Origin: Aplectana chamaeleonis
Lineage: Eukaryota > Nematoda > Chromadorea > Rhabditida > Cosmocercidae
Assembly: GCA_029168955.1 (NCBI GenBank)
Contig: JAPDOI010000038.1
Coordinates: 2,011,001-2,075,000 of the forward strand
Direction of reading: 5' to 3'
Length of the DNA stretch: 64,000 nucleotides
Positions 24,981-37,954 of this stretch are shown piece after piece; positions within the stretch are counted from its first letter, which is position 1, and every line of letters begins with the position of its first letter. Under the pieces are notes generated by a model. The model was not told the DNA's origin. It did no database searches and saw only the letters and a list, made by a program, of their open reading frames with translations. The position numbers and the translations under genes are program-made.

Positions 24981-27340
24981 AGCACGCTCTCTCTTTGTGC
25001 TGCTCGCTGCCCTGGTAAAGTTGGAATTTTTTCAGTGCTCACTTGAGACCTCAAGGGTTTGTGAAGTGTGGTAGAATTCAATCCAGGTCGAAATTCCATC
25101 CATTTTTTCTATTCTGAGTCCAGTGGCGTTTCTCACTCATAATACGCATGGCAGTGCCAAGAAATTTCAATTACATGAAAAAATCGTAGAATGCTGTGTA
25201 TCAGTACGGAGAGTCATCAACTGCACACATATTTTGCAACTCATCTCGATCACAGCCCGATAATGCCAAAAATATCATATCCAAGATGATTTTCCAGTGC
25301 ACCATCAGGTTGTGATCTGTTAGGCATGACCACCAAAATCATTCTTGGTCGAAGCGAAATCAATACTTCCACGCAGCTGACCAAGCGACAACGATTTTCC
25401 CATGAAACTATATATTCCTGACAAAAAATGCTATTCTCATGGTAATCCTCAATTTCTCATGTGATTAGGCTTTTTAATTTTTGATATTTTCTTTGTTTAG
25501 TTTAAAGAATGATTCTTTCAATTAAGATTACAACAAAGTATCCGAAGGGTTGAGTGCATGCAGAACCTTGCCTGATTTAGGATTTGAAGTAGTTTTTTTA
25601 ATTGCTTTCAACGAGTCCTATACATAAGTGTTACGAAATAATAAGTTCAACTCCACAAAGTTATCGCATTACTACTTCTTACATTTCTATGATTCCTCTT
25701 CAAACATCCCTCATTAAAAACTGATTAGACGATCATTATAGCAGAAACTGGCCATATTCGAGTTGTGGTCGATGGGATTTCCAGAAGGAAATACGTTTTT
25801 TTTGATGAAAGTCGAGAAGACTCATCAAGCATGCATTGTCCTCGACTCACTGACAAGGAAGCTACTATTAGCCAAACTGGCCATTCCGGTCAAAATGTTT
25901 TTTTTCTAGAATCATTTTTCGGCTTAGAGTTCGAATATTCCCTTCACAGCTGCCTAGAGTCACACAAAAGTTATATACGTTTTTTCTCTGGTTTTCGTAC
26001 ATATTGTCCCTCCAAAAAGCGCGTTAATTCTACGAAAATCCTGAAACGGACCCTATAATCGTGTTCAGCACCCGAAACAACCCCCTTAGGCGAAGTTTGG
26101 GTGAAAGCCCATTTTCCGAGCCTTCTGTAGACTTATAGCGTTTTGGGCTTTTACGGATTTTCGATTCAGCGTTCAATTATATCAATTACGGGGTACAGGA
26201 AGCATTGAAGAAAAATATTCCTGATTTGACTCAAAATTTGCCCTGGGGGTTATTTGAGGTACCGATCAGGGGCGTGCGGAATTTTCTATTTTCTGTTTTC
26301 TGCCCATTTTCGAAGATTTTTTTCTGTTTTCTGTTGAACTGAATTTTCTGTTTTCTGCTTCCAAAAAATATTTTCCGCACATCCCTGGTAGCGATCACGA
26401 ATCTGAGATTTACTTGTCGTTTTTCCAAAGTTTTCGATGAAATTTGTTCAAAGCTTGACAGCGAAATCGACTTCTGACGATTTCCGAAATGTGACACACA
26501 GATGTGGCTCAAATCCATTTTCTGGGGGTTATTTGGAGTGCTCAACACGAATCTGATGACAGTTTATCATCTGCATCTGCGGAAACGAGTTCTATTATCG
26601 CTGGTATCGCTATGACATCTGTGCGAAACTGTGTAGTATTCCGCCCCAATCTAGTTGTTTCAAGAGAATAAGAGCTTGAAGGCATCTACGCTCAGAAAAA
26701 CATAAATTATTTTCCTACGTTTTTGTATAGCTTGGCTCCTCTAGTGAATGGAAATGCCGGAAGGACCCTCGACAATCCTATATTTCTAAGGGAAACCCTT
26801 CCTGAGCAAAACGTAAAAGTGAATTTGAACTTTGCACCAAAATCCTTTTTGAAGTTTTTCGGCACCTGGTCACCGTAATTTTTAAATTTTTCCTGCCTGT
26901 GAAGTTTGTGCTACAGTTTTTTTTTTGTTGTTTGACGGTCGCATCAACATTTCGTGAAAAAAAAGGCTAGATGATCGACCCAGAAGTGCCTGACGATCTA
27001 CCTCACAGCTGTTTTCAGGTGGTCTTGGCTTTTACAAGACGCATTTTCAGAGCTTCTGCTTTCGTGGGTGCTGCTAGCTAGCCCAAACTATTTGGTTGTA
27101 CACAAAAAGTTGAAAGTGATATCCAGCGCGCAAGACGCTTTTAGGACCGTCGTTTTTTGTACCTTCCAAAACGTGCAGTGATCTTTCTAAAAATTTACAA
27201 CGCACCTCATAATCGTGCTCAGCGCCCAGAATAAACCCCACGGACATAACTTCCCCACCATTTTCGTCGCACTTCTGCTCCTACTCTTCTCAGAGAATCT
27301 AAAGCTTACGTTTTAGCCAAAAAAAACGGACAACTTTTAC
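24981..27340. other. Unassigned stretch, mostly AT-rich and noncoding
   Basis: No gene recognised. 26250-26390 contains several TTTTCTGTTTTCTG repeats. The phrase ATAATCGTG(T/C)TCAGC(A/G)CCC occurs near 26055 and again near 27212, so part of it is duplicated. A solitary right end of the TTAA/AGGCAGTG family (ATCGTGATAAATGCCTTCAA) is at 27341-27360. Confidence 0.4.
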
Positions 27341-27522
27341 ATCGTGATAAATGCCTTCAACATTTAATTTCATTTAGCCTTCAATTTAACATTCATCTTT
27401 TTTATTCTTCCATCCCCCTAATTTCATTATGGCGTGCACTTGTGTCTCACTCAAAACCGAAAGAGTAAAACATGATTTCGTTCAAGATCCGAAAGAACCT
27501 GTGATGTGCGTGGCCTTCTTTG

Positions 27523-27973
27523 GCATCTTTCATAGTCCTCACCGCAAGCGCGGCACGCGCGTGACGCGCGGGACGAGCGGTGGACTATGAAACTTTCCAC
27601 CGCGCGGCACGCGCGGGACGAGCGGAAAGCCACTATGAAATCTCCAGCGGCACCGCCGTGGCGTTGCGGGTAAAAGTCGGGCCTCAACTGGGACTCGTCC
27701 AGAAATTTCTGGCTTGCATTTGCGTATGCGGTGGCGCAGGATAGTCCCAGAATTATTTATGTTGGAGTGGACTTGAATCGAGAAGCAATTATTGATTGAA
27801 ACGGTTAAACCGCCACGGTCGTTTGGGCGGCACCGCTATGGCGGTGCTGATGGACTATGAAAGTTCTTACCGCGCGTCCCGCCCGTGCCGCGCGGTAAGA
27901 ACTTTCATAGTCCACCGCCCCTCCCGCGCGTCACGCGCGTGCCGCGCTTGCGGTGAGGACTATGAAAGATGCC
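27523..27973. mobile_element. TIR element with 3-bp TTT duplication (same group as 61915-62349)
   Basis: The left end GGCATCTTTCATAGTCCTCA is the exact reverse complement of the right end, and the arms continue through CGCAAGCGCGGCACGCGCGT. TTT lies immediately outside both ends, consistent with a 3-bp target duplication. Noncoding centre. The GC-rich arms contrast strongly with the AT-rich flanks. Confidence 0.85.
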
Positions 27974-28424
27974 TTTGTGTTTGTATTCTTAAAACTATTG
28001 AGAAATGCGAGAGGGCGTCTTTGATTTACACAATACTGCATATACAAAAGAATGTCAACAATGTTGGTAGTACGGCGAGGTATTCGAATAATTCGTATTC
28101 GAACAATTCGAAGAACTCGATTTTTCGGAAGGTAATTTTTCGAATATTTTGTTAATTTGACTATTCGGAAAACTAAATTTTTCAAATAATTCGTTCATTC
28201 GACTATTCGGAGAAGTCAATTTTTGGAACAATTCGTGTTTTTCCAAAAATTTTCATTCGTTTGATATACTCTACTTCCCTCCAGGGGGAATGGGCAATTC
28301 TGAGCAGAGAACAGGACCTTTGTCGAGTTCATTTTGGCAAATTTTTCCTTGCCGCGAAGCCTAGGAAAACAACTATGCCTTGCCTCAGGGTGATACTACG
28401 CAGCCAAGGAGGGTATATTTATAC

Positions 28425-28916
28425 TTAAAGGCAGTGTTCACGATGATACTCGTTTCCAGGTTTTCCACTCAAAACCATGCGTTGGCTACCAAGTGTCACC
28501 AAAATCACGAAGAAACGGCGAAAAACACACTAATTCGTCTTATTTCAGTGACATTATTCTATGGTCTGGACTAGTTGTCTGGTTGGATGACCATGTTCAC
28601 AGTGGTTGTCACCGGTAAAAAATGGGACTAATCGAAAATGGAAGAATATTTTGGGCAAAACAGAATTAGTTAGGGCCCGAAGGAAAGAACGGAGCAACAC
28701 AGAATGGAGATTTGCAAAAGACGGGTCCACATAAGATTTCATTGTCACAACGAACAGTTCCATTGATACTTAAGAGGCGGGCTGATACTTGAGGATTTCG
28801 TGCCCTTCTGGTGCGTTTTTCTCGGTTTCTTCGTCATTTCAGTTCTACTCGGGGGTCAACCAATCGATTTAGCGATTAATCTCAAAATAGAAGATTATCG
28901 TGAGCACTGCCTTTAA
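28425..28916. mobile_element. TTAA-flanked MITE, complete copy b (uninterrupted reference)
   Basis: Ends TTAA-AGGCAGTGTTCACGAT...ATCGTGAGCACTGCCT-TTAA. Read in reverse, its interior matches the scattered pieces of the nested element at 45817-49539: GATAATCTTC(T/A)ATTTTGAGATTA, then CCCCCGAGTAGAACT, then AAAACGCACCAG, then GTTGTGAC...GGACCCGTC. It is therefore an intact relative of that interrupted element. Confidence 0.88.
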
Positions 28917-29384
28917 CGTCTGAAAATCGTTATTCAAAAGTACATTTCATCCAAAATGGTCACTGCAACCAGAGGTTGTTCTCTTGTAAGAGGAGGAAAT
29001 GAAGTATGTGCAAGCTGATAATTATATGAACAGAAACAGCTTCACTTCAATGGCATTACTAGAAATGAGAATAAGGCAGCTTGTGATCTAGAAGCAGTGA
29101 CATGTATGTTCCACTCTCGCGATAAAATAGCGGGATGCGAGCAGTACTGATCGAAGAAAGTACGTTATACTAGATTACCGAAGAATTTCGGTGGAGAAAA
29201 AAAGGCGGGATTTCTCAGGCTGAAATACTGCATGATTCCAACAGTTTTGAGTACATATTTAAAAGTTTCGGAAATCTCGGGCCCCATTTTCGGCCTATTG
29301 GGGCCCTTTCATCGGAAGAATTTCTGACAAAATAGAAACTTTTTGGCGTCTACTAAATATTTTGCAGCCTATGTCAGTAGTGGA

Positions 29385-29716
29385 GAATTCTGCCAGATAA
29401 CTAGAAAAGTCTGCCAGATCACGAGAGAAATCTGACAGAATACGGGAAAATTCTGTCAGAGGAGGGCAACATCGTCTGGTAATCTGGCAGATACTTCTCG
29501 TAATCTGACAGAAATTCTCGTAATCTGGCAGAATTTTCACGTATTCTCCAGTCCGTATACGGGAGTATTCTGCCAGATTACTAGAAAAATCTGTCAGATC
29601 ACGAAAGAATTCTGCCAGAATACGGGAGAAATCTGTCAGAGGAGGGCAACATCGTCTCGTAATCTGACAGATTTTTCTCGTATTCTTTCAGAATTTTCCC
29701 GTAATAGTCTGGCCTG
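29385..29716. repeat. Two tandem copies of a 183-bp inverted-repeat unit
   Basis: Each unit (starting near 29385 and 29568) has repeated CTGCCAGAT(T/A)AC elements on its left and their complements GTAATCTGGCAGA on its right, around the central sequence GAGGAGGGCAACATCGTCT. The two units are highly similar. Confidence 0.8.
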
Positions 29717-30645
29717 AGTAATAGCCGTAACTTATCCTTCCCCTGCGATCGCTAACGAATAAAGTCTTTTCTGTTTCGGTAGGGCCCGATGGAATCGACC
29801 CGGTTGCCGTGGCGGAACGATTGCTAGATTCTACAAGCCGCCGCTCCTCATCATAGCGAATGCATCATCCATGCCCCCATTGGTGTTTCACCAGAACAAG
29901 TGTTGCCTATCAGATTAACACGGCGGCATAACGTTTTTGCCCATACCATATTTCACGCAGCTTAACAAATCTGAACAGCATCAGAACGCAGGACCGGGGG
30001 AAGGGAACCATCACGGAACCATCGCGGATCGCGAGTGCACCACGTTATTAACGCGGTAAACTTGGTAACACTCGCAGTAGCATCAAGGCATGAGCACGGG
30101 TATGCCAACTGATGGGTCGATCGGGTAACTATCGCGGGACGGACACGGGTCACGGAACGAGAGAGAGAGAGAGACGAACGCAGTACCGTCGCTGATTGCG
30201 GGAGGATAGCGATGCCAGCGCGGAAGATTCTCTCACTGCACTCTAGTGAAATCTTGAAAGGCTTTAGGATGCCGTGTTTATCTCACAATGTAAACCGATG
30301 ACTGGATCGTGGTCTTGTTGTTTTTAGTATACAAAATGAAAGCAGCCTAGGATCAGTTAGGCTGGTGCGCGCATTGTGAGAGAGGGAGAGCAGCTGCGTT
30401 CCCAACGTTGTTGGAGCCAGTCAAACATTCCTCTATCACTATTGTAATTGATTCTGATGTACCATTTGCATCCCTTTCCGAGTTGAACCACGCCCAAAAG
30501 CTGTAGGTGCCTGAAAGAGAACTCTTAGAGTGTTCCGCTGGTAGACGTACACGATATGACGCTTAAACTGTACCGATTTTCTCATTTTCTGTGTTCCTGC
30601 TCTTTGGTTCTAAAAAAAGAATTTGAATGTTCTGTAGAAAGAAAT
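29717..30645. other. Unassigned stretch
   Basis: No gene recognised. It contains a short (GA)n run near 30161 and only short open frames. Confidence 0.4.
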
Positions 30646-30649
30646 TGAG

Positions 30650-30914
30650 CATACCCTCAATGCCCGAGTAGCTCGTAGAGAGGAGCTTGGTCTGCGCTTC
30701 GGCTCGTTTTGATAAAAGGTGAACGAGTGGCCGTGTGGTGTTCCGACTCCAGCCCGGGCACCTGGTAATCGATGATGATGGCCATCACCGCATCGATCAC
30801 CAGGTGCCCGGGCTCGGGCCGGAACACCACACGGCCACTCGTTCATCTTTTATCAAAACGAGCCGCAACGCAGGCCAAGCTCCTCCCTGCAAGCTGCTCG
30901 GGCATCGAGGTATA
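30650..30914. mobile_element. Hairpin element with 120-bp arms
   Basis: The left arm 30650-30770 (GCTCGTTTTGATAAAAGGTG, AACGAGTGGCCGTGTGGTGT) pairs with 30795-30914; the centre GCCCGGGCACCTGGT...ACCAGGTGCCCGGGC is also a perfect palindrome. Noncoding. Confidence 0.88.
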
Positions 30915-31065
30915 GTCCATATATTGTCGGCATGGATACTGAAGAGACTTATACTATCTAAGGTTAGCGCAAACTCGGTCCCATATGCTATAACATAGGT
31001 GCTACGAGTTTGGACCAACCTCAAATGAGGAACGCGAAGTCTCTTCAGGATCCATGCAGATGTTA

Positions 31066-31280
31066 CGTAATGCCGTTAAGTCCGCAGAGCGCACGCTGAT
31101 TGCGAAAGCGTGCTGATGCGCGGTTGCGCGTATCCTCAGACGGGGATGAGGGTTCACCCGGGAGGTTTTCGCCTTTGATGTCCGGGTGATCCCACATCCC
31201 TGACTGAGCACACTTGCAGCCGCGTCGCAGCACGCTTTCGCAATCAGCGGGCACTTTGCGGATTGAACGCGAATGCGTAG
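31066..31280. mobile_element. Second, diverged copy of the 8312-8585 hairpin
   Basis: It shares GTCCGCA(A/G)AG(T/C)GCACGCTGATTG, GCGCGGTTGCG and ATCCTCAGAC with the copy in the SRT intron. The arms still pair, but with more mismatches. Confidence 0.8.
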
Positions 31281-31575
31281 ATGAATTGTACAGAGTCACG
31301 CCCAGCATCACATCGGCAATGATTCACAGTTATTGCCGCGCGGTGGTCGCTGGATCTCTCAAAGTGCGAGTTTACAGCGGCATCGTCTGGAACTCCATCG
31401 GCGCGTCAGAAGGTGCGTTCTGTCGAAATTTCAACTTTCTAGTCTGTTCGTTTCAGATTAGGTGCCTACGACCACTTTATGGGTGTTTTTCTATTTCTAA
31501 CGGCTTAGTAATAACGTTATTCGTTAAAGGTGCGAAAGCAAGACATCGGTGCAGGAGCGAGCCAAAGTTTGTAGG

Positions 31576-32030
31576 TTAAAGGCATTGTTCACGATAAATC
31601 TTCTTTCTGAGTTTTCAGTGTGGAACACCAAGCTGGCAGATGCTGGAGGGGATAGGGTTGAAGAAAGCATCGCAAACGGGTCAGAAATCCATGCAAACGA
31701 CGGCGAAGTGAACATTTTGTTAGCCCAGTACGCCTGCCCTTAGCCCGCCCCCCCCATTCTGACGAGCTTGTGGCGCGGTGGACGTTTTCGATGGGAAATC
31801 GCTAAGCAACTCCGCCACGTCTAGTCTGATAGATACGCGCACATTTTGCCATTAGTGCGCGCTTGCGAAACTAGCAAAGCCTGTGAGCTCGTCCACACCC
31901 TGAACGTTAGAAACCGCTATTTTAGCTAATTCTGAGCGCTTTCCATCACTGTTTCTTCACTATTCGATAGCTCTCGGCCGAACAACCGCACCAACTCGAA
32001 TATGATAATCATCGTGAGCAGTGTCTTTAG
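31576..32030. mobile_element. TTAA-flanked MITE, copy c
   Basis: Left end TTAA-AGGCATTGTTCACGAT, right end ATCGTGAGCAGTGTCT-TTAG. The interior is unlike the other subfamilies. The right TTAA has one substitution. Confidence 0.75.
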
Positions 32031-33240
32031 GATGGTTCAGCCACGTGTGCAGGATGGATAGTTTCGAATAAATTGTCGTAGAGACTTTTCTGAACAGAAA
32101 AGTTGTTGAGATAACTACGTTACTCGTGTCGTATGGCCCTTACTAGGGAGCCTCGCTAGCCATGTATGGGCTATTGAGGGACAGAGTATGTTTCTTGGTA
32201 AACTCAGATACGCTCTTTTCGAATCTATCCTTAGATTTCGCTACAGACATCAAGTTAACAAGTTTTTACTGGTTCAAGTTACAACGTTGTAATTCACAGA
32301 TTTTTGAAATTCTCGTGTATCGAGCAAGTGCTTCGTGATTTGAACAGTAGAACAACAGCGACAAGAACAGAAATGTTATTCAAGCTTACAGAATCCGAGC
32401 GCTGCGGTCCCTATAACAAAAATGGGCAGGGCTTGGCGGGCGCTCGTCTTGAGAATGCTTGCTAACATGTGGCATTTTCAAACATTCTAACAATCTTCCA
32501 AGAAAACCAAAACACCTTATAGGGCTATTTTTCCTTGTTATGGACGACACTATTAACATCATCACCCAAAATACGAGAAACAAATTTTCGCCCCCCATCA
32601 CCAAAATTGCATAAGGGGTAGGTACCCCATGAAAAAAAGTCGAAAAATTTTTTCTCGGAAGTGAACCAGGGAAATCTCGTCTGAGCGCCGATCCAGGAAA
32701 ATTCCTTCTTCTCGATCCACTTCTCGAATGAACGAAAATTGCTCGAGATAGCTGCGGTGACAACTTTCATGTGGCAAAAATATGCAAATTTCAAGATAAT
32801 AAGTCTTCAATTCAGCACTGATTATACATTTAAAAGAAGTGAACGGAACGGATTAGAGATTCACTCACTGTACAGTGGATGCATGCTGGTTCCTGACAAT
32901 AATTTTCACAGCAGTCGACAGTCTCAAGCTCGAAAAGGTAATCTGCCGGACTGTTAAAGGATCCGGGATGGTGGTCAACTCAGCAGAAAATTTTCTGGCG
33001 GTTTACAGCTGATTTACGGGAGAATTACCGCTACCTAGTGGTAAATGCTGCTTTTTACCACAGAATTACGTCTAGATAGCGTTCTGACAGAAATTCTGCC
33101 AGAATTCCAATAAATTACCAGAAAATGTACCAGAATTTTCTCGAAATTCAACGTAATCCGCCCGAAAAAATGCGATTTCTGGTAGAGTGATTTTTCCAAG
33201 CGACTAGTGTTAAACTTCCCGTAAATTTGAAATTCGTCCT
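32031..33240. other. Unassigned stretch
   Basis: No gene recognised. 33000-33130 carries CCAGAATT(A/C)C-type repeats like those at 29385. The remainder shows no inverted repeats or motifs. Confidence 0.4.
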
Positions 33241-33261
33241 GAGCGAGCTGCATAAAACTCA

Positions 33262-33790
33262 CATGAAGTGTGTCTTGGCTCACAGAAAGTGGGCAGGACC
33301 TCACAGAAAGTGTGCAGGACCTCACAGAAAGTGTGCAGGACCTCACAGCAAGTGAGCAGGACCTCACAGAAAGTGTGCAGGACCTCGCAGAAAGTGTGCA
33401 GGATCTCACAGAAAGTGAGCAGGATCTCACAGAAAGTGTGCGGGACCTCGCAGAAAGTGTGCAGGACCTCACAGAAAGTGTGCAGGACCTCACAGCAAGT
33501 GAGCAGGACCTCACAGAAAGTGTGCGGGACCTCGCAGAAAGTGTGCAGGATCTCACAGAAAGTGAGCAGGACCTCACAGAAAGTGTGCGGGACCTCGCAG
33601 AAAGTGTGCAGGACCTCACAGAAAGTGAGCAGGACCTCGTAGAAAGTGTGCAGCACCTCACGTGAAGTGTGTATTGGTTCACAGGAAGTATGCAGGACCT
33701 GACATGAAGTGTGCAAGACCTGACAAGAAGTGTGCAAGACTTCACATGAAATGAGAAGGATCTCTCGAAAAGTGTGCAGAATATCAGGAC
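33262..33790. repeat. 21-bp minisatellite, about 25 units
   Basis: Tandem units CTCACAGAAAGTGTGCAGGA-C with minor variants (GAAAGTGAGC, GCAAGTGAGC, CGGGACCTCG). The unit is exactly seven codons, so both strands stay open: 33035-33808 minus encodes a 257-residue Ser/Cys/Arg-rich heptapeptide repeat, and plus frames give LTESVQD repeats. No signal peptide, intron structure or flanking domain supports a real gene. Confidence 0.93.
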
Positions 33791-34291
33791 ACGCGTCCAG
33801 GACTTCATGGTTAGTATTTTGAATCATAATTTTATCTATTAAACTTTATGAAGTTACACACGAATCGAAATTCGGAAACATTGATGGCAACTTTTACTTG
33901 TTTCTTTATATTTCTGTTTTTATAAATTCAAACTTATTTTTTGAATTTATAATCGCAAGCTTGTTTACATCTCTCTCGGAACAAACTCAGTTAGAAATGA
34001 ACAAATGCAAGCCAGTGAGATATCGTCTTTCCCCAGCATGAAGGATGACCAAAGCCGGGTCAAATTGACGCGTCCGGCTGCGCTGCACAAATGGAGCAGA
34101 TGAGAAGCCACCGAAGAATTAGTTTAGAGGTGTTTCGCCGTTGGCTTTTCGAATACCGTTTTTGAAAAAAATTTTAATCTACCGGACTTGATCATATGAG
34201 AATAATTTCAATTAATAGGGAATTGTTTGGTGACACTTAGAAAACCGATTTCCAGTCACCTTCGATCCGCTCTAAACGCGCAACACGGCCG

Positions 34292-34838
34292 CCTACGTCT
34301 ATAGTCGCTCTCTGGACGGCGGGCAGCCGCGTCGAATCCGGGGCTGCGCGAAAAAAAACTGTCGATATGGCGCAGCGTGAATTTCAACATGGAAAAGAAA
34401 TTCCATACATTACACAGGAAACATATTTACATTGAAACACAAATAATACACAACAATTTTGAATCGGTGAATGCAAACTCACTACATGAGAAAGCAATGA
34501 GAAGATAGAACATGATAGAGAAAGGTTTAGAAATCATAGAAAAAGAGGAATTTCCAAAATCACTGGCATTTTCCTAAACGAAAATTGTCTGAAAAGTGGG
34601 AGATAAACAGAAATATTTCCGATTTTCGAAATTATTTCCCACATATGAAAATAGGAGGAGAGAGGATGGAAAGGAAAGAACGGGAAAAGAGAGATGAAGA
34701 GAGAGTGCTGGCCGAGTGAAAATAAAACCCTCCTTCATATCAATGGTTTTTTTTCCATGGGGGGTACCCCACACGCTCGACACGCGCAACCCCGGACTCG
34801 TAGATGCTGCCAGCCGTCTAGAGAACGACTATACCTAC
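34292..34838. mobile_element. TIR element, about 550 bp
   Basis: The left end CTACGTCTATAGTCGCTCTC, followed by GACGGC(G/T)GGCAGC and TCCGGGG(C/T)TGCGCG, is matched inverted at 34770-34838. The centre is AT-rich and noncoding. Confidence 0.8.
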
Positions 34839-35164
34839 ATCCAGCACCGCCAAGCTTACTATCTGTAACGCCTTTACAAAATTGGAAGCATCTCGTCTCT
34901 AGGAAACATTATTGAAAGCGTTTGATAGGATGTCAAGAATTTATCAACCTGCTTTTTTGAAAAAAAGTTTCTGTTCATTTCACAATTTTTTCCCGATGAA
35001 TGATTTCAACCCAAGATTGGATCCGTGATTTTGTTCATTCAAACTTAGGTTTTATGAGCAGATTGTGTTTGTATAATGTTTTTTTTCGAAATTTTTAGAG
35101 GCGAGAAGCGATTTCTGGAAAGACGATTGGGAAATGACTCAAAGGCAAGGTTTGCAATAAAAAA

Positions 35165-35590
35165 TGCTTTTGTGCTGTCCTAGTGAAAATCTAGATCCAG
35201 CCATCACAAAGTAAAAAAAAGTTGGAGAAAAAACGGTCAGGAACAAATTTTCGCTTGGTATCCGCCCGCTTCCAATTATCGTTATTTCTATAATTTCCTG
35301 TTTTTCCGTCTTCCATTTCGCTTCTGAAGTAATTGCTAGGCACTTCAAGAGACTACTGACTACTTTAGGAGCAAAATAAATCATGGATTAACAAGCATGC
35401 ATGAAAATCTCGTTAATTAAAGGGGCTTGCGGGCACCTGTAACTAACAGTCTGGACTTGTTTTTAGGCGTTTTCTCAAAAAAAATTTCGCTTATTCTCAC
35501 TTAATTTTACTTTTGTATTTACCATCCACCATTTTCATGAAGATAGCTCAAAAATCGTTTTTATCGCCAACTCAGAGTTTAATAAGAGGA
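35165..35590. repeat. Dispersed repeat, second copy of 20510-20925
   Basis: Same block order as the copy at 20.5 kb; noncoding. Confidence 0.65.
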
Positions 35591-36272
35591 TAATATATCA
35601 TGATGCCTCACATCAAATTTTTATAGCTAGCTGCTGCCCATAATGCAATAACTGCGGCAGTAATCAATTTGCAAAAAATCGTTCACAACTTCTCAAAAAC
35701 AAACTCAATTTAAAAATAATTCTGGGAAAACACTAGCTTCAGTGAAAAATTTTTGGTAACCAAATGACTTGCTTTTGTTTTTGCAAATACCTGTCTCGGT
35801 TTTCTTTGAAAAAATTCCCTAAAGATTATTGTTCTTCTAGAATTGAGAATCCCATGTTATACATTTTCGAAAAGCTTCATCAGGGCGCTGCTGTTGAAGT
35901 TAAGGTAAGATTGGGTTTGTGAGGCAGACACTTCGAGATTTCTGTTTGAAAGTGTAGGACTGACGTTGCCACATCAGAAAAAATCGTGTTGAAGCGTAAA
36001 GAAAAAAATCTAAATCAGACCGAAGGTTCAAGTACAATGACTTTATACCACTAACCAGTGAGTGATTATAAACTAGGGTGAGATATAACACAATAATGAA
36101 TCCTTCGTAATCATTATTGTAAGGTGTGCTCTTGAACTTTAGTTTCTGAAACGGCCCCATTGATAGCGCACTGCTGCTGGACAAGGCCGCTGATCGCGCA
36201 TGTTGAATGACATTGTTGACCCACAGCATATACGCTGCGCCGTCTGCCGACGTCAAAAGTTGGCTCTTTGCT

Positions 36273-36829
36273 TTAAAGGCAGTGGTCACGATGAAAAACA
36301 TTATCGAAAAAACTACAAAAATCAGCTTAGATCAAAAACAGCTGAAAAACTATGAAGGAAGAGCGGTGAAAAACGGTCTAGAATTAGAGTTTCTAGGGCC
36401 CAAGGAAGCTAGTTCGTGCACACGTGCACAGCGATGACGAAACAGATCGCAGTCTCATGCCGAGCAGTCAAAAATCATCGACATTCAGAGGACGAAATAA
36501 ATGCAAATTTAACGAATAAAAACGGTTGAATAATGAAAGCATCACTTCAGTCAATGTTTTTGACTAGATGTGTACATATATTCGAAGGTTCATTGATTGA
36601 CATTCAATTTCAAGCTAGCTGATGTTCTTGATATAAGAGGTCATCGATGCCGATGATGTGGAGTGGGCTCGTCCACCATCAAAAGACAAGAAAGTTCAGG
36701 TTTCAAATTTGGCCCAAAACAGTGGTTTTTTTTGCGATTTTTTCTTATAGGTCCTACTACTCGAGACCCAGAAAAGAGTTTCGAGAGAAAAAGACGACAA
36801 GCATATTTGATCGCGACCACTGCCTTTAA
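36273..36829. mobile_element. TTAA-flanked MITE, complete copy d
   Basis: Ends TTAA-AGGCAGTGGTCACGAT and ATCGCGACCACTGCCT-TTAA. The interior (ATTATCGAAAAAACTAC, GCTTAGATCAAAAACAGC, CTACTACTCGAGACCCAG) is shared with the interrupted copies at 38291-39650 and 45870-48214, for which it serves as an empty-site reference. Confidence 0.9.
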
Positions 36830-37950
36830 GATTGGGGGTGAGAGATGGGAATTATGGTACAGACAGACTAAGACTCGGTTCGATGGGTTCCTCTACTGTC
36901 CCAGCGGACAGGTGGGTTGAAGCCCGAGAATTTTGGTCTGTGCATACAGTTGTACATGAGTATGACTGTATGTATTAAGATTTTATAAGTCGTATCAACA
37001 GCTGGAGGTTTGGGTATAGATTCTGGCAGAATGCTGAAGATTTCTGGCAGATTACTAGAAAATTCTAACAAATTACGAATAAATTACGAATCCTTTTGGG
37101 AGAAATTCTGCCAGAAAGGAGTGGTAAAGCTCTCGAATTTCCAGGATTTCGGGTAGAACTTTTTTTGCTGAGAACGTACCCAGCTCTGTGCCACGAGTAC
37201 TTCAGAAACTTGACGAACCGAGGAGCAGGAAACATGTGGTAAACTTGCGATAGGACCTCAGAAAGAAATATGGTATTTAATGGCTCTAGAAATAACGTAC
37301 TGATAATTGATCAACCTTAACTATAATTAGATATAGTAGAAAAACTCTGTAAAGCACTGAATTTTTCTATGTTTTGACCATTTGTGAAGAACGCTGCAAA
37401 AATGAAGCAAATTAATCTTTGTGAAAACCCACTCATAAAAAAACATTGTTATAACCATTTGCGCAAAAGTATGCGGCATATCGGCAGTGAAGGGAATGGA
37501 GTCCCTGGCCGCATGCCTATAACCGCCGCCCCCTACCTGCTGCCACATCCGTTGGCGGTGTGGGGTCAAATAGCGGTGAAGAGTTCGAGGCAATGACTCA
37601 TAGCCATTAGCACAGACCTCCACTTAAGAGTGGTTTCTTGCTGGATGTGGTGTGCTCCACACAAATTTACCTACTAATATTGCATGAATTGGTGAAATAA
37701 CCTTCAGATTGATATCGGAATAGCTGATTACAAGGAAAAAAATTCAAAGAGCAATAACTTGTTAACCTGCGATCCGTAGCAAATTCCAATGGCAGAATCG
37801 GAAAGAGCGTGTACGAATTGACCAGGAGGCACTAGCAGATTTTCAAAAGCCATGGGTAGCAAGTTTCACTAGTTAGTAGAACGCTCAAGCCGTTTGAGGC
37901 GTCAAAAACGAGTAGAAACTACTAGCTTTGAGAACCGCAAGTCAAAAAAT
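36830..37950. other. Unassigned stretch
   Basis: No gene recognised. 37020-37110 holds CTGGCAGA(T/A)TAC-type repeats. Short open frames show no motifs. Confidence 0.4.
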
Positions 37951-37954
37951 GTCG

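Noticed and set aside
24668..25099. 143-codon minus-strand frame
   Set aside because: Overlaps the GC-rich MITE fragment and lacks any recognisable domain.
33262..33790. CRISPR-like regular array
   Set aside because: Units are directly adjacent without unique spacers, and the genome is eukaryotic: a minisatellite.
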